A stretch of 64,000 bases of DNA from Candidatus Peregrinibacteria bacterium (GCA_026395555.1 JAPLYO010000015.1:16191-80190), one strand, 5' to 3'; counted from the first letter of the stretch, positions 1-9,055 are shown. Notes: generated by a model from the letters alone, not told the origin. Numbers and translations: made by a program.

Positions 1-2
1 AC

Positions 3-494
3 TACGTATGGCAGACCTATAATGATACGAACATGGGATTCTCAATTCGCGCGCCATTTGCGAACTATGAGATAACGCATGGTGAAAAATTTGAGTGGAA
101 CTACAGTACACCCGTACATATTACCTCACGCCGTGAGGTGAAATTTCAGATCAAAAGTCAGAGTGGCGCGCTCGTAACGCCAAGCTTCACGGTAATGGCC
201 TATACGGTTCAAGATCCAAATTTATCGCTCCAGGATTTCGCAAACGCTCTCGAGATGAACGATGAAAATACGGAACTTCGAAAGCGTCATTATGATTATT
301 ACGACTCATCTGAGAGCTCAGTGAAATATAGCTCACAGCTTCTCAATGACGACCGTATGCTCACATCCCACGGTCGAATTATCAAAAGAGGAAACACGTT
401 CTTCCACATCTTCTCTCTCGATTGGCACGCGCCTTGTGACTTCGACAAAGTCCTCGACTCGTTCTCGTTCGACTCAAGCGGTACAATATATTAG
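3..494 (+). CDS. C-terminal part of an exported protein with a PsbP-like domain (5' end outside window)
   Basis: The reading frame is open from the first full codon, ahead of the first Met at 33, so the gene begins before the window. The visible part starts WQTYNDTNMGFSIRAP, a pattern typical of small bacterial lipoproteins with a PsbP/MOG1-like fold, in which a segment of the type YxNxxxGFSIxxP opens the domain. About 163 residues are visible and the protein ends at TAG 492-494, two bases from the end of the convergent phosphoketolase gene. No catalytic motif is visible. The fold assignment is an inference from this opening pattern; the cellular role is unknown. Confidence 0.55.
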   Translation, partial: YVWQTYNDTNMGFSIRAPFANYEITHGEKFEWNYSTPVHITSRREVKFQIKSQSGALVTPSFTVMAYTVQDPNLSLQDFANALEMNDENTELRKRHYDYYDSSESSVKYSSQLLNDDRMLTSHGRIIKRGNTFFHIFSLDWHAPCDFDKVLDSFSFDSSGTIY

Positions 495-496
495 AC

Positions 497-2881
497 CTAC
501 ACATTTTCCCACTTCCATTTCTCAATTTCCGGCATATCCGTGCCATGAATGAGGATGTATCTGGAGTGCTCCTTTAATTGTTGTTCAAAAAATTTGATCA
601 GTTTATTAGCCTTCTTGGCAACTGATGGGTTTGCCTCGGAGGCATGCTTCACGGCCTGTATGGCGAGATGGAAGCGACTCGTTTTATTGCGAACAACCAT
701 ATCGAATGGCGTTGTAGTCGTACCCTCCTCGATATAGCCTCGAATGCAGAAGCGAGCAAGTGCACCGTGCCCGAACATAAGTTTCTGGATGACACTCGGA
801 TATCCGTGGAAATTAAAGATTACATGTTTATCGGTCGTGAAGTAGTGATGGAAGTGCTTATCCTCGAGTGCAAGGGGATGACGCTCATCGCCAATACCCA
901 ATGCGGAGATCTCTGAAACATTCACGAATCGAATCTTCAACTCGGGACATAACTTCCTCAGCCACCAAATAGCGGCCATAGACTCCTGCACCGGCACGTC
1001 ACCAGCGGCCGCCATGACGATATCAGGGTTAGCGGCATGCGAAGGATTAATCCAGTCCCATCGTCCAATGCCAAGTTTGAGTTCTTCGCGTGCTTCTTTG
1101 AGCGTGAGCCACTGGGGCATTGGCTGTTTTCCCGAAACGATAACATTGATGGAGTCCGTTCGCTTAAAGCAGTCTTCCAGGATAACAAGCATGCTATTCG
1201 CGTCGACAGGGAAGTAGACGCTACAGAAAGCGCCATGTTTTTCTACTAAGTTACTAATAAATGATGGATTTTGGTGAGAATATCCATTATGTTCCTGCCT
1301 CCATCCGACGCTCGTAAGGAGATAGTTCAAAGAAGAGATCGGCTTCCTCCATTTCACATGAGATGACTGTTTAAGGAACTTTGCATACTGGTCGACCATA
1401 CTCGCCACAATGGTAGCGAACGCCTCATAGGTTGCGAACATACCGTGTCTGCCAGTAAGTAAATATCCCTCCAGCCAGCCCTGCAGCGAGTGTTCATTGA
1501 GAACCTCCATTACGCGCCCATCAACGGCGAGATTTTCATCATACGATTTCACGGGCCACATAAAAGCACGCTTTGTGACTTCAAATAGCGCCGTTAATTT
1601 ATTCGATTCCGTCTCGTCAGGACACATAAATCGGAAATTTTTATTCTTGGCGTTGAGTTTAAAGATATCCCGTATATATTTCGCGCCAATCGCAGTATTA
1701 CTAACATCAATCTCGCAATATTCTTTCGAGCATTTTACCTCGTACTTCGCGAGAGCTGGAAGTTTGAGGGGTTTCCGGATATTTCCTCCTAATGCATGCT
1801 TGTTCATTCCCATGCGGCTTTTTCCTTGTGGGACAAAACGCATAACTTCAGGCTTTGGTCGGCCCTTCTCGTCAACGAGTTCGGTAAAATTATAGCTCAT
1901 AAGCCAGTCTCGCACCTTTTTGAACTCCTCGGGATCGGTCTTGGGATGACCGGCAGGAATGCCATGTGCGTGATACGTTCCCTCCACTTTTTTGCCATGG
2001 AGCGTCTTAATTCCGCTCCAACCCTTTATGGATCGGAAGAGAATCATCGGCCACTGAGGTTTCAGGTAAGGCTCACTGCTCCCTCGTGCTTTTTTCTGGA
2101 TTTTTCGTATCATGCCATACGCCTTTTCAAGGGCGCTTATCATTTTTTCGTGATGATTTTTTTTATTCAAATCCGTAACATCCACCAGAATCGGCTCATA
2201 CCCTAGCCCAGTAAAATACTGATGCAGCTCATCATCACTCATCGTGCCGTAAATCGTCGGTCCTGTGATTTTATAGCCATTAATATGCAAAATAGGAAGC
2301 ACGGCGCCTGACTCGGCCGGATTCAAGAACTTATTGCTGTGCCATGAGGCAGCCAGTGGACCGCTCTCGGCCTCGCCATCCCCCACGACGCACGCGACGA
2401 TTAAATCTGGATTATCCAGCACTGCACCGAAGGCCGTAGAAAGACAATATCCCAGCTCGCCTCCCTCCAAGATTGCTCCCGGAGTTCCAGGATTGGTATG
2501 ACTCGGAAATCCGCCCGGCCAGCTGAACATTTTAATCAACGCAGATGTCCCTTTTTCATCGAGTTTTAAATCAGGATAGTACTCATGCAGACTCGCCTCG
2601 GCAAATAAATTGGCAATGACGCCGGGTGCGCCATGCCCAGGTCCCGCAATAAACATCATGTTCAGATTATGTTTCTGGACGAGGTAGTTGAGATGCGCAT
2701 AGATGAAATTTAAACCGGGAACGGTTCCCCAGTGACCGAGAATGCGATCCTTGATGTCATTTTGCTGTAACTCCTGACGGAGAAGGCAGTTGCTCTTGAG
2801 GTATAACTGAGCAGCTCCGAGATAATTCACGTAGCGCAGATAGAGATCGAGCCACTTAAGGGCCTTACTTCGTTCAAACAT
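497..2881 (-). CDS. xfp: Phosphoketolase (xylulose-5-P / fructose-6-P)
   Basis: Thiamine-diphosphate enzyme that cleaves xylulose-5-phosphate (and often fructose-6-phosphate) with phosphate to acetyl phosphate and glyceraldehyde-3-phosphate (or erythrose-4-phosphate). Its 794 residues match the usual length of about 800. Visible signatures are GPGHGAP near residues 80-86, the TPGAILEGGELGY segment near 132-145, the diphosphate-binding GDGEAESGP near 167-175, and SLQGWLEGYLLTGRHG in the second half, including the family-typical EGYxLTGRHG. It lies 33 bases downstream of a HAD phosphatase on the same strand, probably one operon. With the pentose-phosphate genes at 17.9-26 kb it offers a bifid-shunt-like exit to acetyl phosphate. 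The acetate kinase that would make ATP from it is not in this window. Confidence 0.95.
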   Translation of the reverse strand: MFERSKALKWLDLYLRYVNYLGAAQLYLKSNCLLRQELQQNDIKDRILGHWGTVPGLNFIYAHLNYLVQKHNLNMMFIAGPGHGAPGVIANLFAEASLHEYYPDLKLDEKGTSALIKMFSWPGGFPSHTNPGTPGAILEGGELGYCLSTAFGAVLDNPDLIVACVVGDGEAESGPLAASWHSNKFLNPAESGAVLPILHINGYKITGPTIYGTMSDDELHQYFTGLGYEPILVDVTDLNKKNHHEKMISALEKAYGMIRKIQKKARGSSEPYLKPQWPMILFRSIKGWSGIKTLHGKKVEGTYHAHGIPAGHPKTDPEEFKKVRDWLMSYNFTELVDEKGRPKPEVMRFVPQGKSRMGMNKHALGGNIRKPLKLPALAKYEVKCSKEYCEIDVSNTAIGAKYIRDIFKLNAKNKNFRFMCPDETESNKLTALFEVTKRAFMWPVKSYDENLAVDGRVMEVLNEHSLQGWLEGYLLTGRHGMFATYEAFATIVASMVDQYAKFLKQSSHVKWRKPISSLNYLLTSVGWRQEHNGYSHQNPSFISNLVEKHGAFCSVYFPVDANSMLVILEDCFKRTDSINVIVSGKQPMPQWLTLKEAREELKLGIGRWDWINPSHAANPDIVMAAAGDVPVQESMAAIWWLRKLCPELKIRFVNVSEISALGIGDERHPLALEDKHFHHYFTTDKHVIFNFHGYPSVIQKLMFGHGALARFCIRGYIEEGTTTTPFDMVVRNKTSRFHLAIQAVKHASEANPSVAKKANKLIKFFEQQLKEHSRYILIHGTDMPEIEKWKWENV

Positions 2882-2914
2882 GAGTGAGGGTGTTTGAGAA
2901 TGTTTACGGAAATA

Positions 2915-3601
2915 CTATATACCACCTGCAAGAGTTTCATCAATCATTCCATCACTTAACTCATGATAATTATTTACCACAATATCCGCACCCACATTTC
3001 GTAAATCCATCTCGGGAATGCGAGTAGCAATACCGACACTGGTCATACCTGCCGACTCCGCCGCAGTAATACCATTTACGGCATCTTCAAAAACCACACA
3101 CTCTTCCGGCTCAAATCCAAACTTTTTCGCGGCTGCCAGGAAAATATCAGGGGCTGGTTTTGGCTTATCAGCGTCTTTATTCGTCACGATGAACTCGAAG
3201 AATGTGCGAACATGAATAGCATCAAGCAGATATTCAATCGACTCTAGTTTATTTCCCGAAGCGACGCACATTCGATATCCGCGGCTCTGCATCCTCTTCA
3301 GGAAGTCCTCAACTCCCGTGACGGGTTCGATCTTTTCAGAACGAATAATTTTGTCATAAATTTCCTTTTTCTCATCGGAATATTTCTTGATTTGCTCTGG
3401 GGTAAGCGTAAGTCCGTGATCAGCAAATACGGTCGGAAAGATAATACCGGACCCCATGCCCGCATATTTATAGAGATCATCATTTTCGGTGTAGGTGATA
3501 CCGTATTTCGCGAAAACTTGCGAAAAAGCCTGATAGTGAAATTGCTGCGTTAAGGTAATAGTTCCGTCGAGATCAAATATAAGTCCGCGAATTTTCGTCA
3601 T
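2915..3601 (-). CDS. HAD-superfamily phosphatase / beta-phosphoglucomutase-like
   Basis: Haloacid-dehalogenase subfamily IA protein of 228 residues. It carries the nucleophile motif DLDGT at residues 10-14 with a helical cap after it, motif II VASGNK, motif III Lys within KPKPAPD, and motif IV VVFEDAVNG. The KPxPDIFL and EDAxNGxxAAxxAGM spacing is that of beta-phosphoglucomutase and related sugar phosphatases. I chose ATG 3601 rather than a longer frame, because it is preceded by AGGA at good spacing (one of the few clear SD sites here) and places the first strand at the usual position. It probably is the first gene of an operon with the phosphoketolase, which suggests a sugar-phosphate substrate; the exact substrate cannot be told. 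Confidence 0.82.
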   Translation of the reverse strand: MTKIRGLIFDLDGTITLTQQFHYQAFSQVFAKYGITYTENDDLYKYAGMGSGIIFPTVFADHGLTLTPEQIKKYSDEKKEIYDKIIRSEKIEPVTGVEDFLKRMQSRGYRMCVASGNKLESIEYLLDAIHVRTFFEFIVTNKDADKPKPAPDIFLAAAKKFGFEPEECVVFEDAVNGITAAESAGMTSVGIATRIPEMDLRNVGADIVVNNYHELSDGMIDETLAGGI

Positions 3602-3652
3602 AGAGGTCCTATAAAATAATACCAACACGAGTATACCCAACAAATTCGTTTG

Positions 3653-3681
3653 TTGCTATTCCTTCTCTCTCATCGTACAAT
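3653..3681 (+). promoter_or_regulatory. Promoter of the SLH protein gene
   Basis: TTGCTA (3653-3658) and TACAAT (3676-3681) are separated by 17 bases. Predicted transcription start is near 3688, giving a 22-base leader before ATG 3710 without an SD sequence. Confidence 0.6.
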
Positions 3682-3709
3682 AATAGCAATTTCCTTTACT
3701 CACAAATGT

Positions 3710-4624
3710 ATGGCAAAAACGGTTAAGAAAACCACGGCAAAACACCCTTCACGTAAAAAAAGTTCTCCTCCGAAGTCCTCATCAGCAATGCATAATAATA
3801 TTGCTGGAGCGCACAGGTCGATGAGAATTAGTTTTTTGCTTTTTGCCTTTGTTATTATTCTTACAATTGGCGTTTTGATGTATCAGTACAACGTAAAACC
3901 TTCAGGAAAAGAAATACTCACGTCGGCAATGGACGCGACGCCTATGCCAGATTTTAAGGATATTAGTCCTGAGGACAAGAAGAATAATGATTTTATGGCT
4001 GCCCTTAAATTCCTCGTAAGCAAGGGGGTAATTCTTGGCTATGGAGACAATACGTTAAAACCGAATAATCCGGTGAATCGTGCTGAGTTTATCAAGATGC
4101 TTACTATTGCACTGAAGTCAGATGTAAGCGGTTTTGCGAAACCTTGCTTCAAGGATATCACAGGGTCAGAATGGTACGCTCAGTATATCTGCTATGCGAA
4201 AGATGCTGGTTGGGTAGGTGGATTTGCTGATGGAAAAATTCTTCCAGGAAATCAAATTAGTCTCGCTGAGGCGATTAAGATTATCGTAACCGCTCAGCAG
4301 TGGGATATCACAAACACAAAAGACATGTCCCTGCCTACGAGCAAGAATATCGTGAAGACGGCATGGTACATCCCATACATGAAGGTCGCATTCTCGAAGT
4401 TCCTTTTGTACTACTACAAGAATGATAATCTTGACCCGGCTATGCTTCTAACGAGAAAAGATGTAATTCTCATTATCTTCAGCGGAATGCTAGTTGATAC
4501 AATCAAGGTTGAGAAGTATGATCCAAGTCTTATCCCTCAGCTGTATCAGCAGGAGGGTGTAGTGATGTCCGGGGAGGCATCAAAACCGGTTACGCCCGAG
4601 GCAACGCCAAAAAATAAGGGATAA
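3710..4624 (+). CDS. Membrane-anchored SLH-domain protein
   Basis: A 304-residue protein with a Lys/Ser-rich cytoplasmic start (1-37), one membrane segment near 39-59, and three S-layer-homology repeats. Repeat one begins FKDISPED and contains GVILGYGDNTLKPNNPVNRAEF; repeat two begins CFKDITGSEWY and contains GGFADGKILPG; repeat three is degenerate (TAWYIPYM ... LDPAMLLTRKDV). SLH triplets bind secondary cell-wall polymers or other envelope glycans, so the protein probably links membrane and wall. The longer frame from 3650 was rejected because it would begin inside the promoter; ATG 3710 follows the predicted transcription start by 22 bases. A larger SLH protein sits at 26680-30567. Confidence 0.8.
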   Translation: MAKTVKKTTAKHPSRKKSSPPKSSSAMHNNIAGAHRSMRISFLLFAFVIILTIGVLMYQYNVKPSGKEILTSAMDATPMPDFKDISPEDKKNNDFMAALKFLVSKGVILGYGDNTLKPNNPVNRAEFIKMLTIALKSDVSGFAKPCFKDITGSEWYAQYICYAKDAGWVGGFADGKILPGNQISLAEAIKIIVTAQQWDITNTKDMSLPTSKNIVKTAWYIPYMKVAFSKFLLYYYKNDNLDPAMLLTRKDVILIIFSGMLVDTIKVEKYDPSLIPQLYQQEGVVMSGEASKPVTPEATPKNKG

Positions 4625-4662
4625 ACGGTCCCATTGAAATATCTATAAGGGGAGGGGTGCGA

Positions 4663-5571
4663 CTAAAAGCCGCCTCCTCCTTTTACAAATGAGAATCCAA
4701 AGTACGCTGCCGTCACGCCTTCTGCTGAGCCGGTAATGGCTTGTTTGAACGCGGTATCGGTACAGTCGCCACATGCATACACACCCCCTACATTCGTCTC
4801 GCTATGGCGATTGATTACAATTTCACCCTTACTATTGAGCTCAACGCCGAGCGGCACGGCCAAGTCGGTCAAAGGAATCTGTCCGATCGCCACAAAAACG
4901 CCATGCATTTCTAGCTCCTTTCCAGACTTCAATCGGATTTTCTCGACATTTTGACTACCCATAATTTCCGCGACCTCCTCCTTGAAGAGAATCTCGATTT
5001 TTGGCTCCTTCTCGATAAGCTTCAGGTTAGCGGGCTCAGCTCGCAACACATCCTTTCGGACAATGAGATAGACCTTCGAGGCATGCTGCGCCAGGAAAAG
5101 AGCTTCCTTCGCCGCAGAATCTCCGCCGCCGACGATGCTCACGATTTTTTCCTTATAAAATGCGCCATCACAGAGGGCGCAATACGATACGCCGCGGTTA
5201 GCAAACTCTTCTTCGCCCGGGGCACCGAGATGCTTATGCTTGCTTCCCGTGGCAAAAATGACCGTCTTCGCGCTGTACTCATTTCTTCGACTTTTTGCCA
5301 CAAATATATCTCCCTGTTTTTCTACACTCTGAATTACCTCACTTTTTATGTTCACGCCACTTACTTTTGCATGTTCCCATAAGTTCATTCCCAAATCCGG
5401 ACCGGAAATGGAAATAATGCCTGGCCAGTTTTCTACCACGTGAGTTGTCGTGATAAGTCCTCCGGGCAACTCCGCAAAAAGTGTCGTTTTTAAACCCAAT
5501 CTAGCGCTGTACATGCCAGCAGAAAGACCGGCGCAACCGCCTCCAATAATGAGCATATCACTCGTTTCCAT
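4663..5571 (-). CDS. trxB: Thioredoxin reductase
   Basis: FAD/NADPH disulfide reductase that keeps thioredoxin reduced. The 302 residues show the FAD-binding GGGCAGLSAGMYSAR near 9-23, the redox pair CALC at 131-134 followed by DGAFY, an NADPH-binding GGGDSAAKEA near 148-157, and the C-terminal ACGDC with TDTAFKQAITGSAEG. Length and order are standard for the low-molecular-weight bacterial type. It converges with the SLH gene (38 bases apart) and lies downstream of the DUF2203 gene. No thioredoxin is adjacent. Confidence 0.93.
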   Translation of the reverse strand: METSDMLIIGGGCAGLSAGMYSARLGLKTTLFAELPGGLITTTHVVENWPGIISISGPDLGMNLWEHAKVSGVNIKSEVIQSVEKQGDIFVAKSRRNEYSAKTVIFATGSKHKHLGAPGEEEFANRGVSYCALCDGAFYKEKIVSIVGGGDSAAKEALFLAQHASKVYLIVRKDVLRAEPANLKLIEKEPKIEILFKEEVAEIMGSQNVEKIRLKSGKELEMHGVFVAIGQIPLTDLAVPLGVELNSKGEIVINRHSETNVGGVYACGDCTDTAFKQAITGSAEGVTAAYFGFSFVKGGGGF

Positions 5572-5599
5572 TTGATGTAGATGAAGATATAGGCGGCAA

Positions 5600-6064
5600 T
5601 TATGCGAGGATGGTCTCGGCTCCGCTTGAGTTTACCTGGAATGAATCATTGATGAGATTTCTCCCCTTAAATCCTCCTTCCATCTCGTGCCAGTGACCGA
5701 TCGCGTTCTCGCCAAACTGCCAGCACAAATATACATCTCTTGACTCGAAATGAGTAGGGAAGTCGACAATTCCGACTTGAAAATCTTTAAAAATGCAGCC
5801 AATCGTATGGAGCTCTTCGATATTGTGCGCGATGCGATCGAGAACCATATTCATCGCCTCATAATTGGAATCAATAACATGCTCAAGGGACTCATCCTCT
5901 TCTAATTTTATCTCCATCCTTGCAATATCATTCTGAAGTACCACGAGCTGTTTGTGTCGCTCTAGGAGCTCTTTAACAATTGGGCGCACTAAAACAAGCG
6001 AACTTTGAGCTCTCTCGATTGAAAAGAATTTCTGTGATGACATTGGAGGAGGTGAGGTGTGCAT
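5600..6064 (-). CDS. DUF2203 family protein
   Basis: A 154-residue soluble protein matching the DUF2203 pattern: an opening KFFSIERAQSSL segment leading into a long helical pair, then GCIFKDFQVGIVDFP and VYLCWQFGENAIGHWHEMEGGF. The last stretch, LCWxxGE...WHEx..GFxGR, is the family's most conserved part. Function is unknown; the Cys, His and Glu cluster could bind a metal, which is inference. I kept ATG 6064 because a TATAAT box lies 9 bases upstream of it, so transcripts would start about 3 bases before this codon. ATG 6043 is the alternative. Confidence 0.8.
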   Translation of the reverse strand: MHTSPPPMSSQKFFSIERAQSSLVLVRPIVKELLERHKQLVVLQNDIARMEIKLEEDESLEHVIDSNYEAMNMVLDRIAHNIEELHTIGCIFKDFQVGIVDFPTHFESRDVYLCWQFGENAIGHWHEMEGGFKGRNLINDSFQVNSSGAETILA

Positions 6065-6073
6065 ACTTCATTC

Positions 6074-6103
6074 ATTATAAAACAACATGCATGCGATGCA
6101 CAA
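6074..6103 (-). promoter_or_regulatory. Promoter of the DUF2203 gene, nearly leaderless
   Basis: On the minus strand TTGTGC (6103-6098), an 18-base spacer and TATAAT (6079-6074). The predicted start at 6067 is 3 bases before ATG 6064. Confidence 0.55.
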
Positions 6104-6126
6104 TATGCAAATCGATAAAATAAATA

Positions 6127-7002
6127 TTAAAAGGTTTTGAAAGAAAGTTTTCGCAATAAGTATGTCGTTGCGCTTGGTCCCATCAATCTCTTCCCATTTT
6201 CGTCAATAACAGAAATCAAATCTTCACGCTCTGGGATATCTTCTCCTACCGTCACTGGTTTTCCAAGTTTTCCATTCAAGAAATACGCATCATTGCCGTA
6301 ACGAACAGGCCGATCCCCGAATAAAATAATTTCTCGCAAATCATCGCTCAGTGCAACGCCTCTCGAGGCCAGCAACTTCCCAAACTCCGCAACGCCGCGA
6401 TCCTTATCGCTATCAACTCCATAGAGAATCACCCCAAGACTTGAATTTCCCAATCGAATTTCATCCTCCAGTCCGTGTTCTTTGAGCATGTTTAGTCCAA
6501 TATTTTGTATTTTTTCACAGGCAATAGCGATCTCTTCAGCCGGTACGTTAACCTGCTGCGGTCGCAAAATAATCACACTCTCATTCACGTCAACTTCTGC
6601 AACCAGATTGTCAAATGTCGCGTGTACAAGCGCAATAAAATCTTCCTTACTCATAACGTTTGTCGGCCACGCGACCCGATAGAATTCCTTATATGTACCG
6701 GACTCCTCATCATATAGATACCCTGCACCGCCATTTTCGCAGATCCACACCCACTTCGATCGCAGGTCATCGAAATGTTTTCCGAGCATATGATGCGCAT
6801 CACGAAACGCTCCCTCAAAAGGCCGCGCCGTACAGATCGCCATATACGCCTTCCTCGAAGTGTCCTGTAATACCGAAGGAATATACTGCGGCAACGGCAT
6901 GTGGTAGCCTCTTTCGACCAGCGTGCCATCGTAGTCGAACATACACGCCACATACTGTCGCTCTAGCGCTCGATCCATTCGTTTTTGTAATTCATGAGTC
7001 AT
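6127..7002 (-). CDS. HAD-superfamily hydrolase, type IIB-like
   Basis: Soluble protein of 291 residues. Motif I is FDYDGTLV near residue 23, motif II is CTARP, motif III is the Lys in VDSDKDRGV, and motif IV is ILFGDRPVRYGND. This order, with a large cap inserted between motifs II and III, fits the Cof / sucrose-phosphatase / phosphomannomutase branch of HAD enzymes; the substrate is unknown. I chose ATG 7002 over GTG 7020 because an extended -10 box ends 8 bases before it. The gene follows the thyX region on the same strand, with three helically phased TACAAA repeats in the gap. Confidence 0.75.
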   Translation of the reverse strand: MTHELQKRMDRALERQYVACMFDYDGTLVERGYHMPLPQYIPSVLQDTSRKAYMAICTARPFEGAFRDAHHMLGKHFDDLRSKWVWICENGGAGYLYDEESGTYKEFYRVAWPTNVMSKEDFIALVHATFDNLVAEVDVNESVIILRPQQVNVPAEEIAIACEKIQNIGLNMLKEHGLEDEIRLGNSSLGVILYGVDSDKDRGVAEFGKLLASRGVALSDDLREIILFGDRPVRYGNDAYFLNGKLGKPVTVGEDIPEREDLISVIDENGKRLMGPSATTYLLRKLSFKTF

Positions 7003-7010
7003 GTGCGCGA

Positions 7011-7019
7011 ATAATATCA
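7011..7019 (-). promoter_or_regulatory. Extended -10 of the HAD gene, nearly leaderless
   Basis: On the minus strand TGATATTAT: a TG extension one base before TATTAT (7016-7011). Predicted start near 7004, two bases before ATG 7002. No good -35 is visible (TCTATG at 17 bases). Confidence 0.45.
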
Positions 7020-7133
7020 CAAAATTGGAGCCTCATAGAACATTCTCTAAAATTGAGATGGTATATACAAAGAGCATACAAAGTATATACAAAACGTATA
7101 CGGCTTACAAAAAAACAACAGAGATGTCTCTAT

Positions 7134-8887
7134 CTAAAACGGCCTCTTCGTCTTTGGAAAATTCATCCACACATTAATCCCGCACCATCGTGGTCCTTCG
7201 GGACACGGGCCCTCTGTGGTCGCCAAATCCAAACTCTTATGCGTATTAGTACTGTCTCCCATGATCATCTTCATTCGGTCGCTACTTACATGTCCAACAC
7301 CACCCTGATATCGCGTGAAACATGGTGGTCCCAGATACTTGCCCAATAGAGGATGCACCTCTTTGACCTGCATTAACTCATCAACCGAGCAGTTATAAAT
7401 TTCCAGCTGGGCCAAGAAGCAGCTACGCAGCCTCCACTTGTGCATGAAGTGTAGTAGGGAGCCACTTTGCGTGTATCGCAGCATCACCGCATTCGGCAGG
7501 ATATAGCAGGCAAACTCCGCGGGCACACCCATTTCTATAAGTTTATTTTTCGCGCTCCACATCTCATTCATTACATCAGTATAGACCTTCATAGCCTCCT
7601 CATTTTTCTCAAACACAGGCGGCGTCATATAGTCCGGTCTCAGCGTATGCGTTAATCGTAATAAAGGCTTCGACCCCGGAGTCATGCGATGTCGCTGCTC
7701 CTGACTATCTCCCGTATGGGTCATTCTTTTCTTAAAAGTGTACTGCGCATGATTCAACGTCCTCATAAGAGGGGACATGTTCCACGAATTCAGCGCATCG
7801 TTCATATACTTATTTTTCGCTGGATTCACGACCCAGTCGATCGCCTCATCATCTCCAATCACGCTCGCCCCAACTCCCATCACCTCACGAACACTATCCG
7901 CAACAATATGCTCAGCTCTCGGATCAAACATCACCAGCTTCGACCATCTATCTCCCAGCTCCGCATCAAAACTCTCTCGAAACTGCTCATTCGCCTCATA
8001 CATCTTCTCCTGCGTTAAGCCACGACCAGCTAATTCTGTATACAATTTGTGTTCAACTAAATCGCCTCATACATCTTCTCCTGCGTTAAGCCACGACCAG
8101 CTAATTCTGTATACAATTTGTGTTCAACTAAATCTTTTTCTTCAAAAGCGTCATCCCCAATTCGTTCAATGAAATCCGGATCAATTTTTCTCACCTCCTC
8201 AACCATCATATCGACAATCAATTTCGCCTCCGTAGGACAGTCGCTCGTCGCAGCCATGCGCACATATCGCTTCAGCACAATGCCGGAAATCGTGTGATAC
8301 ATCGTCGTATGAGCACCCAATGGCAAAACATATCGAGCATTTTCAATCGCCTTCTTTTCGCTATCGGTCATAATCTGTTTCTCGTTTTGTCCCTTCAGCT
8401 TGCCGATCTTCTCCATCAGTCCATAGTTATCCCCAATCAATAATTGTGAAATCTTATTATACGCCTCCCAACTTTTCTGGACGGCACTCTCGTATATCTT
8501 CAACGCCTCACCCTCGAGAGGTGGCACGTATACCGCTGCATCGTCCATCACCACATACCGCTGTGACTGCTGCTCGGAATTATAAAAAGGATGAGCATGG
8601 AAGAAACTCCACACCACATGCCTCGAGATATTTTGAAGACCAAAAACGAACGTCGGATGCTGAAAAGGGGTATGATGTCCCGCCTCGTAAATACTCTTTC
8701 CAATACGATCTCTCTGCCCCGGAGTAATATCTTTTACGTACACTAAATCTGACGAATAGCACGTCCTCGCCGTCGCCATGGCGATATCGAAGGGATGGCC
8801 AGTATACGCCAACAACTCGACCTTCGCCACAGGGCTGACCACAGTAACATTCTTTCCCGAAAACTTCTCATTGGTATTCTTTTCCAT
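7134..8887 (-). pseudogene. thyX: Double-domain FAD-dependent thymidylate synthase, frameshifted by a 71-bp tandem duplication
   Basis: ThyX makes dTMP from dUMP with methylene-tetrahydrofolate, FAD and NADPH. The first half (from ATG 8887) has HHTPFQHPTFVFGLQNISRH and a variant ThyX signature, RHVVWSFFHAHPFYNSEQQSQRY. The second half has a degenerate second ThyX-like domain (NAVMLRYTQSGSLLHFMHKWRLR) and a C-terminal extension ending FPKTKRPF. The frame is broken at 7991-8134: a 71-base segment is repeated in tandem, shifting the frame by two, so the first product stops at 8057 and the rest lies in another frame. Removing one copy restores one 560-codon frame. A longer frame upstream to 9037 runs antisense through the tRNA and is not used. 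It may be a true mutation, phase variation or an assembly error. Confidence 0.82.
7991..8134. repeat. 71-bp perfect tandem duplication inside thyX
   Basis: Bases 7991-8063 are identical to 8062-8134, a period of 71. The flanking bases differ (7990 against 8061, 8064 against 8135). Since 71 is not a multiple of three it breaks the thyX frame. Confidence 0.97.
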
Positions 8888-8895
8888 GCGCTCGC

Positions 8896-8924
8896 ATTCT
8901 ATCCACGAACCCTCCCTCACGCAA
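8896..8924 (-). promoter_or_regulatory. Promoter of thyX, nearly leaderless
   Basis: On the minus strand TTGCGT (8924-8919), 17 bases, TAGAAT (8901-8896). The predicted start at 8889 is two bases before ATG 8887. Confidence 0.5.
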
Positions 8925-8928
8925 GTTA

Positions 8929-8959
8929 TTGAACATTGCCCATAACCTGCTAATATACT
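8929..8959 (+). promoter_or_regulatory. Possible promoter of tRNA-Ile
   Basis: TTGAAC (8929-8934) followed by TATACT (8954-8959, spacing 19) or TAATAT (8951-8956, spacing 16), about 20 bases before the mature tRNA. Confidence 0.4.
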
Positions 8960-8979
8960 CCCGACAAAACCACCCCTAC

Positions 8980-9055
8980 GGGCCCGTAGCTCAGTGGTTA
9001 GAGCAGTCCGCTCATAACGGATTGGTCCCTGGTTCAAGTCCAGGCGGGCCCACCA
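8980..9055 (+). tRNA. tRNA-Ile2 (anticodon CAU, lysidine type)
   Basis: A 76-base cloverleaf with encoded CCA. The acceptor pairs are GGGCCCG/CGGGCCC, discriminator A, D-arm GCTC/GAGC, anticodon stem GTCCG/CGGAT around loop CTCATAA (anticodon CAT), variable region TGGTC, and T-arm CCTGG/CCAGG with TTCAAGT. The body closely resembles Escherichia coli ileX (GCTCAGTGGTTAGAGC, TTGGTC before the T-arm), so I call it the AUA-reading Ile tRNA that needs TilS, not elongator Met. The paired first base pair G1-C72 rules out an initiator. Confidence 0.88.

Noticed and set aside
4625..4662. Terminator between the SLH gene and trxB
   Set aside because: The GC-rich run at 4648-4680 pairs poorly and is mostly the coding end of trxB.
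8888..9037. Longer thyX start at 9037
   Set aside because: The extension runs antisense through the whole tRNA-Ile gene and passes the thyX promoter; it shows no ThyX similarity.
8980..9055. Elongator tRNA-Met
   Set aside because: The anticodon is CAT, but the variable region and T-arm follow tRNA-Ile2 (ileX) and not elongator Met.
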